Positions 1 to 5,306 of a stretch of 7,308 nucleotides of DNA are shown here, piece after piece. The notes under the pieces are model-generated. The model saw nothing but the letters and a program-made list of their open reading frames with translations. It was not told the origin of the DNA and searched no databases. The stretch's first letter is position 1, and every line of letters starts with the position of its first letter. The position numbers and the translations under genes are program-made. The stretch is from Campylobacterales bacterium. Its GTDB lineage: Bacteria > Campylobacterota > Campylobacteria > Campylobacterales > JAADDG01. The stretch is from positions 1-7,308 of the forward strand of contig JALVCR010000277.1 of NCBI GenBank assembly GCA_027009865.1, written 5' to 3'.

Positions 1-1275
1 ATCGTTTGTTGAATCGTTATCTTGATTATCGTCTTTATCTTCGTTTAGTTTGGCTATTATGGAGTTTGGATCAGAAGCAGAGTTCATTTTCGTATCTTTA
101 TCTATCGTTATCTCTCTTCTTGCAACCTCTTTTCCATCGCTGTTGTAAACCACCACATCAAAACTTCCCTCTTTTATCTCTCCTAAAAAAGTGGCTTTAT
201 CCTCGTTTTGGTAATACTCCATCTTTTTGCTGTGAAGAGAATCTTTTGCGCTTTTTGCGTAAATTGTGTTTGTTTTGTCTATAAAAGTTTTTGCAAAAGA
301 GTCCAAATCGTTTAAGTATCCTTGCAAAAGTCCGTCATCTGGCATATTTGTTTTCGGATTTATGTCTCTTCCTCTAAGATCAAGTATCGCTCCTATTTTT
401 CCGCCCGTTATTTTTGAGGTGATGTCTGTTTCTTTTAAATCCCCTCTTACATAACTTATTTGATAAAAACCGTTTGGATTTTTGTGGTTATCTATTTTTA
501 GAGGATGAAAAGTTGTGCCGTCTATCAGAGTGTATCCCGCTATGTTTAGATTGTAATCTTTTCCGCTATCTGTTAATGGGGTCTTTTGTGAATTGTCGCT
601 TTTTAATTTTCCTTTAAAAACTGAAAAATCGAGAAGTTTTCTTAGAGTCTTTTCGAGTTTGTCTCTTTGGTCTCTTAAATCGTTTGCGTTATTTCCTGTT
701 TTAACTTCTGTTACCGAAATTTGTTTGTTGATGTTTGCAATTTTTTCTCCGATTCTATTTACCTCGTCTATTGAGATTTTAAGCTGATCGTTTACTCTTT
801 TTTGAAGAGATTGGAGTCTCTCTCTTGATTCAGAGATATTTTTTGCAAATACTTTTAGATTTTGAGCTAAGGCCGTTTTTTGGGCTGTATCGTTTGGGTG
901 GGCTGATAGAGAGTTCCAAGCGTCAAAATAGTTTTTCAAATCTTTAAAAAGTCCGCTATCTTGCATATCAGGAAAATAGTCTGCAGCTTCTTGCAAAACC
1001 TCTTTTTTAAAAGTGTTGTATTGAAGTTTTCCTAAGCTTTTTGAGAGTCTTTGATAGATAAATTCATCATGAATTCTTACAATCTGGGCTATTTTAGCTC
1101 CCGTTCCAATATCTCCGGGAGTTGTGTGAAAAGGAGTAGCGGGGGAAATTTCTACTCTTTGCCTTGTGTAATCCTCATTTTGAGCGTTGGCGATGTTGTG
1201 TCCGACGACATCCATCGCCGTTTGATTTACGTTTAAGCCTGAATTTGAAACATTTAGAGTATCAAGAAGTCCCAT
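1..1275 (-). CDS. flgK: Flagellar hook-associated protein 1 (FlgK/HAP1), N-terminal 425 codons, C-terminus outside window
   Basis: FlgK forms the junction between hook and filament after export through the flagellar type III apparatus. The frame is open with no stop from the ATG at 1275 to the window edge. The protein starts MGLLDTLNVSNSGLNVNQ and continues with the axial-protein helix containing GHNIANAQNEDYTRQRVEI (about residues 25-43), the hallmark N-terminal rod/hook/HAP motif. A long helical region with QKTALAQNLKVF follows, then a variable central domain. The C-terminal helix expected of the family lies beyond the left edge. The start is 2 bases after the flgN stop and has no good Shine-Dalgarno (only a purine-poor leader), so translation is probably coupled to flgN, its likely chaperone. 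Transcription comes from the upstream flagellar promoters. The identification rests on the N-terminal motif and on the gene order. Confidence 0.93.
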   Translation of the reverse strand, partial: MGLLDTLNVSNSGLNVNQTAMDVVGHNIANAQNEDYTRQRVEISPATPFHTTPGDIGTGAKIAQIVRIHDEFIYQRLSKSLGKLQYNTFKKEVLQEAADYFPDMQDSGLFKDLKNYFDAWNSLSAHPNDTAQKTALAQNLKVFAKNISESRERLQSLQKRVNDQLKISIDEVNRIGEKIANINKQISVTEVKTGNNANDLRDQRDKLEKTLRKLLDFSVFKGKLKSDNSQKTPLTDSGKDYNLNIAGYTLIDGTTFHPLKIDNHKNPNGFYQISYVRGDLKETDITSKITGGKIGAILDLRGRDINPKTNMPDDGLLQGYLNDLDSFAKTFIDKTNTIYAKSAKDSLHSKKMEYYQNEDKATFLGEIKEGSFDVVVYNSDGKEVARREITIDKDTKMNSASDPNSIIAKLNEDKDDNQDNDSTND

Positions 1276-1277
1276 TT

Positions 1278-1706
1278 TTAGATACTTGCGTTAAATAATA
1301 CCTGCTTTTTGGGACCTACTTTTTGATATCCTTCAAGTTCTCTTGGAAATATCTCGTCAAGAAGAGAGTTGTAAAATTCGCTTACGGCTATTACCATTTG
1401 GGCATATTCTTTATTTATCTTTTTAAGCTCCAATAATCTCTCTCTCATTAAAGAGAGCATATTTTTGGTTTCATCATCTAAAATATCTTCAAGTTTGAAT
1501 TTTGGATTTTCATTTGCTATTTTTAAAAGCTCTTGATCGATTATGCTCTTTTTGTTTTCAAAAGCTATAACAAGTTCCTCTTTTAGTTTTGAAGAGTTGA
1601 AAATTTTTTCATGATTTGCTCTTTTTATCTCTTCGATATCCTCTTTTGTCAATTCTATTAAATTATCTATATCTTTTATTATAGCTTTTAAATAATATTT
1701 CAACAT
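1278..1706 (-). CDS. flgN: FlgN-like flagellar export chaperone
   Basis: A 142-residue protein, almost entirely alpha-helical by composition and charge-rich, with no signal peptide or membrane segment. FlgN-family proteins are small cytosolic helical chaperones that hold FlgK and FlgL before export. Sequence conservation in this family is low, so the call rests on size, helical character and position directly upstream of flgK and downstream of flgM, as in Campylobacter. The ATG at 1706 is preceded by a strong AGGAG five bases upstream. The C-terminal tail (GPKKQVLFNASI) is short and less helical. The stop lies 2 bases before the flgK start, which suggests coupled synthesis of chaperone and substrate. 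Confidence 0.75.
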   Translation of the reverse strand: MLKYYLKAIIKDIDNLIELTKEDIEEIKRANHEKIFNSSKLKEELVIAFENKKSIIDQELLKIANENPKFKLEDILDDETKNMLSLMRERLLELKKINKEYAQMVIAVSEFYNSLLDEIFPRELEGYQKVGPKKQVLFNASI

Positions 1707-1739
1707 AATCGCTCCTTTTTAAAAAAAGAGACGAAAAAA

Positions 1740-1967
1740 TCAAAGAAGATCCTCCGCTATTTTTTTTGCTGTGGCGTCTATGTCTATTTTATATTCGCCC
1801 TTTTTTATCATCTCTTTGATTTTTTCTACTTTAAGCTCTCTTTGGCTTTTTTGCGTCTCTTTAGGCTCTTTTGTTTTAGATGTCTCTTTCCTATTAATAT
1901 TTATATCGGAATTTTTCTTAATCTCTTTAGGGTTTAAAATTGGTTTTTGTGTAATATTTGCAACCAT
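1740..1967 (-). CDS. flgM: Anti-sigma-28 factor FlgM
   Basis: A 75-residue cytosolic protein that binds sigma-28 (FliA) and keeps late flagellar genes off until it is exported through, or titrated by, the growing flagellum. The N-terminal half is polar and low in complexity (many K, E, T, S, N), as expected for the disordered part of FlgM. The C-terminal half carries the sigma-binding helices with the family-like stretch KIKEMIKKGEYKIDIDATAK (about residues 49-68), ending AEDLL. The length is slightly above that of other epsilonproteobacterial FlgM proteins but within the family range. The ATG at 1967 has AAGGA at 1976-1980, 8 bases upstream. It follows flgJ after 150 bases that hold a sigma-28-like promoter, and is 33 bases from flgN. 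Confidence 0.9.
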   Translation of the reverse strand: MVANITQKPILNPKEIKKNSDININRKETSKTKEPKETQKSQRELKVEKIKEMIKKGEYKIDIDATAKKIAEDLL

Positions 1968-2002
1968 CGTTATAATCCTTTAATAAAAATTCTTTCGTAT
2001 AG

Positions 2003-2033
2003 ATTATATCGACAGTTGCTTAAGAAAACTTCA
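2003..2033 (-). promoter_or_regulatory. Probable sigma-28 (FliA) promoter of flgM
   Basis: On the minus strand there is a -35-like TGAAGTTT (2026-2033), a 14-base spacer, then CGATAT (2006-2011) running into TATAAT (2003-2008). The classical sigma-28 consensus is TAAAGTTT, about 13 bases, CGATAA, so the -35 differs at one position and the spacer by about one base. The predicted start near 1997 leaves a leader of about 30 bases to the flgM ATG. The overlapping TATAAT could also serve sigma-70. An internal sigma-28 promoter for flgM fits the known feedback design. Confidence 0.6.
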
Positions 2034-2039
2034 TAACTT

Positions 2040-2056
2040 TTTACTAATTTAGTAAA
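2040..2056. repeat. Short inverted repeat upstream of the flgM promoter
   Basis: TTTACTAA and TTAGTAAA are exact inverted 8-mers around a single central base. They lie just upstream of the -35-like element at 2026-2033. The position would suit a protein-binding site, but the site is purely A/T-rich apart from one C/G pair, so chance is possible. Confidence 0.35.
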
Positions 2057-2068
2057 TTTTTTTGCACC

Positions 2069-2098
2069 TTTCTATTCAAAAAGAAAAGAAAATAGAAA
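2069..2098. repeat. Inverted repeat between flgJ and flgM
   Basis: TTTCTATT (2069-2076) and AATAGAAA (2091-2098) are exact 8-base inverted arms separated by 14 bases, about 20 bases after the flgJ stop. On the minus-strand transcript this would be a weak hairpin with a U-rich loop. It might partly terminate or protect the flgI-flgJ message, but the stem is weak. Confidence 0.3.
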
Positions 2099-2117
2099 CT
2101 ATTTTGAAAAAAATGTC

Positions 2118-2411
2118 TTATCTATTTTTCTCTTTTAGAAAATTATATAAAAGTTCGCTAAAGCCAAAATGTCCGCTCATTGTCTGGCTTAACGTATCGT
2201 TATACATAGAGCGGTATATTTTATCTCCCGCATCTTTTGGAAAGAGGGGATTGTTTTTTGGCAAAGATATATCTAAAACCTTTTTTATCAAAAACGCTTC
2301 AAACTGATCGGTTAACTCTTTTAATTTTTTATCTTCTAAATTTTTTTTATCTAATTTGTTAAATTTTGAATATTCAAAATTTAACAAAGCTGTATCCAAA
2401 TTAGCTCTCAT
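2118..2411 (-). CDS. flgJ: FlgJ-type rod-binding protein, lacks muramidase domain
   Basis: A 97-residue protein matching only the N-terminal rod-binding domain of enterobacterial FlgJ. That domain caps or scaffolds the growing flagellar rod in the periplasm. The recognisable core is LTDQFEAFLIKKVLDISLP (about residues 33-51), followed by the region around DAGDKIYRSMYNDTLSQTM and a terminal FGFSELLYNFLKEKNR. Full-length FlgJ of gamma-proteobacteria is about three times longer because of its peptidoglycan hydrolase domain. Epsilonproteobacteria typically carry this single-domain version, so it is not a truncation. There is no signal peptide, as expected for a type III exported protein. The ATG at 2411 has AAGGA at 2418-2422, overlapping the end of flgI, with a 10-base gap between the two genes. 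A 34-bp perfect palindrome covers codons 9-19. Confidence 0.85.
   Translation of the reverse strand: MRANLDTALLNFEYSKFNKLDKKNLEDKKLKELTDQFEAFLIKKVLDISLPKNNPLFPKDAGDKIYRSMYNDTLSQTMSGHFGFSELLYNFLKEKNR
2355..2388. repeat. 34-bp perfect palindrome inside flgJ
   Basis: The left arm TTTGTTAAATTTTGAA (2355-2370) and right arm TTCAAAATTTAACAAA (2373-2388) are exact reverse complements around a central TA, so all 34 bases are symmetric. The palindrome begins 23 bases after the first base of the flgJ start codon. In the mRNA it can form a long hairpin of mostly A-U pairs. Because of the symmetry, both strands read LNFEYSKFNK in one frame. Confidence 0.9.
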
Positions 2412-2421
2412 TGAAAATCCT

Positions 2422-3474
2422 TTATATTATTTCCAGTTTAGCATCTATAGCGCCGGCTTTTTTCATAGCCTCCAAAATAGATATGATATCTTTTGGCGTA
2501 GCTCCAAGTTTATGCAATACTCTTGCCAAGTTTGCTACCGTAACTTTATCTTTTTGCATATCAACTATGTTTGAAGCCGGAGATATGGCCACTCCTTCTT
2601 GCATATCAACTCTTTGTTTATCTATTTTTAGATTATTTTGCGGAGAGATTTTTATTGTCAAATCTCCGTGCGTTATTACCACCGGATCAATTTTTATATT
2701 GATACCCGCCACTACTGTTGCAGTTCTTTCGTCTATTACTATTTTTCTCTCTTTTTTGTAATTTATATCTATCTCTTCCACTTTCGCCAAAAATTCAACC
2801 ATTGAGAGGTTTTTTGGCCTTTTAAGCTCTACTCCTCTTGCATCGGTAGCAACGGCAACTATTTCATGAAAATAGTCGTTTATAGCATCTTGAACCGCTA
2901 CGGCATTTTCAAAATCGCTTCTTTTTAAAGAGAGTTTTGCATAGTTTCTTTTGTAAATATTTGCCAAAACCTCTCTTTCTATAACCGCTCCTTCAAATAT
3001 TGTGGCTACTGTGGGATGATTTAAATTTCCCCCTCTACCGTTTCTTCCTCCTATTGTAAGTGCTCCTTGAGCTAAAGCATATATTTTCCCGTCCACTCCC
3101 TTTAGGGGAGTTAGAAGAAGAGTTCCCCCTTCAAGTGATTTTGCGTCTCCTATTGAGGAGACTATTACGTCTATTTTGTCTCCCTGTCTTGCAAAAGGGG
3201 GCAGTTTTGCCGTAACGATTACTGCCGCTACGTTTTTTGATTTGATATTTTGAGGATCTATTTTTACATTTACGGTGGATAGAAGATTTGATAAAGCTCT
3301 TAGTGTAAATTTTGAAGAACTCCCATCTCCCGTTCCTCTAAGTCCCACTACAAGACCGTAGCCTATTAGCTGATTATCTCTTACTCCCACTATATTTGCT
3401 ATATTTTTTATTTTTTCTGCCGATAGATAAGTAGCAAAAATAAAAATTGTGAAAAAAAGAGATATTAATTTCAA
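2422..3474 (-). CDS. flgI: Flagellar P-ring protein FlgI
   Basis: A 350-residue protein of normal FlgI length. FlgI is secreted by Sec and forms the P-ring in the peptidoglycan layer around the rod. Residues 1-19 are a clear signal peptide (MKLISLFFTIFIFATYLSA, cleavage before E20). The mature protein opens with IGYGLVVGLRGTGDG (about 37-51), then RALSNLL, AAVIVTAKLPPFARQG, GGTLLLTPLKGVDGK and YALAQGAL, all strongly conserved in FlgI. The C-terminus has the usual VTVANLARVLHKLGATPKD segment. The start is TTG at 3472-3474, with AAAGG (3482-3486) 7 bases upstream. No better in-frame start exists between there and the sigma-54 site. It is the first gene of the operon, 10 bases before flgJ. Confidence 0.97.
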   Translation of the reverse strand: MKLISLFFTIFIFATYLSAEKIKNIANIVGVRDNQLIGYGLVVGLRGTGDGSSSKFTLRALSNLLSTVNVKIDPQNIKSKNVAAVIVTAKLPPFARQGDKIDVIVSSIGDAKSLEGGTLLLTPLKGVDGKIYALAQGALTIGGRNGRGGNLNHPTVATIFEGAVIEREVLANIYKRNYAKLSLKRSDFENAVAVQDAINDYFHEIVAVATDARGVELKRPKNLSMVEFLAKVEEIDINYKKERKIVIDERTATVVAGINIKIDPVVITHGDLTIKISPQNNLKIDKQRVDMQEGVAISPASNIVDMQKDKVTVANLARVLHKLGATPKDIISILEAMKKAGAIDAKLEII

Positions 3475-3505
3475 TTTGAAGCCTTTTTTTATTTTTTTAA
3501 ATAGG

Positions 3506-3523
3506 AAGCAAAAAACGTTCCAA
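3506..3523 (-). promoter_or_regulatory. Sigma-54 promoter of the flgI operon
   Basis: The minus strand reads TTGGAACGTTTTTTGCTT. The GG (3520-3521) and GC (3508-3509) are exactly 10 bases apart, and the flanking bases match the TTGGAAC-N5-TTGCT form seen in Campylobacter and Helicobacter flagellar promoters. The predicted start near 3496 leaves a leader of about 22 bases that holds the AAAGG of flgI. This places the operon in the sigma-54 (RpoN/FlgR) middle class. Confidence 0.85.
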
Positions 3524-3572
3524 AGAGTAAACTTTACGGAAATTTATATCTAATTAAAGAAATATTATTTGT

Positions 3573-3610
3573 TTAAGTTATAATTAAGTCTATTTTTAAT
3601 AGGATTAAGT
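3573..3610 (+). promoter_or_regulatory. Three phased TTAAGT direct repeats (candidate operator)
   Basis: TTAAGT occurs at 3573-3578, 3584-3589 and 3605-3610, start-to-start distances of 11 and 21 bases, about one and two helical turns. The first two flank the -10-like TATAAT. Direct 6-mers with 5-base spacing are the layout bound by OmpR/PhoB-family response regulators. The local A/T bias makes chance a real alternative. Confidence 0.3.
3579..3584 (+). promoter_or_regulatory. Probable sigma-70 -10 element of the first DUF3373 gene
   Basis: An exact TATAAT preceded by T-rich, loosely periodic sequence and no clear -35, which is usual for housekeeping promoters in epsilonproteobacteria. The predicted start near 3591 gives a leader of about 48 bases to the ATG at 3639. 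Confidence 0.55.
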
Positions 3611-3638
3611 ATTAGATTTTTTTATAAAAGGAGCTGTC

Positions 3639-5264
3639 ATGAAAAAATATATAATTCCCATCTTATTGGGAGTTTCTTTTGTCTCTTTAAGTGCCGAAGA
3701 TATTGATTTGAAGGCTGAAATAGAAAAACTGAAAGCAGAAGTTGCCAAATTGAAAAAAGCTCAAAGGAAGATAAATATAAAATCTCTTAAAAGACAAATA
3801 AGAGAAGTTAAAGCTCACGATGCGGGCGATAATATCAAATGGAATGTAGATTTTAGAACTGCTTACGATGTTATAGGATATGAAAGGGCAAACGGAGATA
3901 AAAATTGGAATCAAATTTTTACCAATAGATTATGGCTTGGAATGGCGTTTGCGCCAACTGATAAGCTTATTTTTAAAGGTTTGATAAGCTATTACAAAAT
4001 GTATGGAGCAAGCGCAAATAACGCTCAAAGAACCGGAATGCAAGGTTTTGGGAAATTTGATACTTTCGATTGGTTTGTAAACGAAATTCCAAGAGATAAT
4101 GAGCTTAGAATCAAAGAAGCTTATTGGCTGTATTTGGGAGACAATTTTCTAAATACAGGAATTCCTTGGACGGCAAGTTTTGGTAGAAGACCTGCAACAG
4201 ACGGCCTTTTGGTAAACTATAGAGAGGATCAAAAAGCTAAATCTCCAATCGGGCATATAATAAATACTGAGTTTGACGGAGCGAGTTTTAAATTTAAACT
4301 TGAAAATCTTACAGATATTCCGGGAATGTATTTTAAACTTTGTATGGGTAGAGGTTTAACCAATGCTACTACAAGATATAGTGATTTTATGGATACTCAA
4401 AACAACTATATAAAAGATTTGGATGCTAAAAATATAGATTTGGCAGGATTTATATTCGTTCCTTATAATGATGGACAATATTCTATTACAACTACTGCTT
4501 TTAGAGCTTTTAATCTTATCGGTTTTGAGTATGGTTTTGCTCCGGGAAGAGGTGGATTTGTAACAAATGATTTTGCTAACAAAATTGATATAACAAATCC
4601 TATAGGACCGGCAAGAGATGGAGATGCATATATGTTTGCTCCTAAATTTAGCACTGTGGGAGATATGGATGGAGCAGCAATTAGCTTCATAGCAAACGGT
4701 ATAGGAGATGGAATAAGCGACTTTTTGGATGATACTGTATTTTTCATAAGTTATGCCTATTCAAAAACGAGACCTTCTGGAAGCAATAAAGGGTATTATC
4801 TTGACCCTCAAGGAAATCCTATGGATGTAACTGGGGATGGAGTGCCAGATCAAGTAGATATTCCAAGTCATATGTTGGGAAGCACGGATTCAAAAAGCGG
4901 AAGCTCTGTGTATGTTGGTTTAAACTGGCCTTGTCAATTGATGGATGATGCAAGAGTTGGAATAGAGTATAACCATGGAAGCAAATATTGGAGAAGCTTT
5001 ACTTATGCTGAAGATACGCTTGCTGGATCAAAACTTGCAACAAGAGGCGATGCTTATGAGTTTTGGCTAACCAAAGGATTAATTGGCAAAAAACTGACAG
5101 CTCAAATCAGATATACTTACATAGATAATGACTATACAGGAAGTCAAGGATTTTTCGCTACCGCTTCTGGAACTCCTATGAGTATGGATGAAGCAAGAGC
5201 TATGGGATTAAATCCTATTGAGAAAGCTCAAGATATTAGAATGTATATAAGATATAGATATTAA
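3639..5264 (+). CDS. DUF3373-type outer-membrane protein (paralog A)
   Basis: A 541-residue protein of unknown function that resembles the DUF3373 family, large outer-membrane proteins common in epsilonproteobacteria. It has a signal peptide at 1-19 (cleavage after LSA), then a charged coiled-coil helix with leucine heptads (about 22-55), then KAHDAGDN (58-65) marking the start of a long beta-rich, aromatic-rich region. Boxes shared with paralog B are RIKEAY (157-162), GRRPATDGLLVNYRE (182-196), YNDGQY (276-281), GIEYNHGSKYW (441-451) and the end AQDIRMYIRYRY (530-541). The final aromatic residue fits the signal for BAM-dependent barrel assembly. A loop at 386-407 carries the calcium-type motif DVTGDGVPD and is missing in B. 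Cysteines sit at 235 and 432. The start is set by AAGGAG (3628-3633), 5 bases before the ATG. A channel or porin role is an inference only. Confidence 0.85.
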   Translation: MKKYIIPILLGVSFVSLSAEDIDLKAEIEKLKAEVAKLKKAQRKINIKSLKRQIREVKAHDAGDNIKWNVDFRTAYDVIGYERANGDKNWNQIFTNRLWLGMAFAPTDKLIFKGLISYYKMYGASANNAQRTGMQGFGKFDTFDWFVNEIPRDNELRIKEAYWLYLGDNFLNTGIPWTASFGRRPATDGLLVNYREDQKAKSPIGHIINTEFDGASFKFKLENLTDIPGMYFKLCMGRGLTNATTRYSDFMDTQNNYIKDLDAKNIDLAGFIFVPYNDGQYSITTTAFRAFNLIGFEYGFAPGRGGFVTNDFANKIDITNPIGPARDGDAYMFAPKFSTVGDMDGAAISFIANGIGDGISDFLDDTVFFISYAYSKTRPSGSNKGYYLDPQGNPMDVTGDGVPDQVDIPSHMLGSTDSKSGSSVYVGLNWPCQLMDDARVGIEYNHGSKYWRSFTYAEDTLAGSKLATRGDAYEFWLTKGLIGKKLTAQIRYTYIDNDYTGSQGFFATASGTPMSMDEARAMGLNPIEKAQDIRMYIRYRY

Positions 5265-5271
5265 AATAATC

Positions 5272-5300
5272 CCGCTCCTACTAAAGTAGTGTAGGAGCGG
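5272..5300. terminator. Hairpin between the convergent DUF3373 genes
   Basis: CCGCTCCTAC (5272-5281) and GTAGGAGCGG (5291-5300) form a perfect 10-bp stem with a 9-base loop. It is the most G/C-rich spot of the region and fills the 42-base gap between two stops. On the minus strand the stem is followed by GATTATTTTAA, a fair U-rich tail. On the plus strand the tail is A-rich, so termination of paralog A is probably weaker or Rho-aided. Confidence 0.8.
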
Positions 5301-5306
5301 AGAAAA

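Noticed and set aside
6..787. Several short plus-strand open frames across flgK
   Set aside because: They are antisense shadows of the flgK frame, hydrophobic only because they are complements of charged helices, and have no supported starts.
2040..2063. Inverted repeat followed by a T-run, resembling a plus-strand terminator
   Set aside because: No gene on the plus strand ends here. The stem is almost all A/T and its centre is a single base, too tight for a stable hairpin loop without losing pairs.
2356..2574. Plus-strand open frame of 72 codons starting MLNFEYSKFNK, the same peptide as in FlgJ
   Set aside because: The match to FlgJ is caused by the palindrome at 2355-2388. The rest is antisense to flgJ and flgI, with no ribosome binding site and no sensible protein character.
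4463..4747. Minus-strand open frame of 94 codons inside the first DUF3373 gene
   Set aside because: It is fully antisense to a well-supported coding sequence and shows no start signal or recognisable motif.
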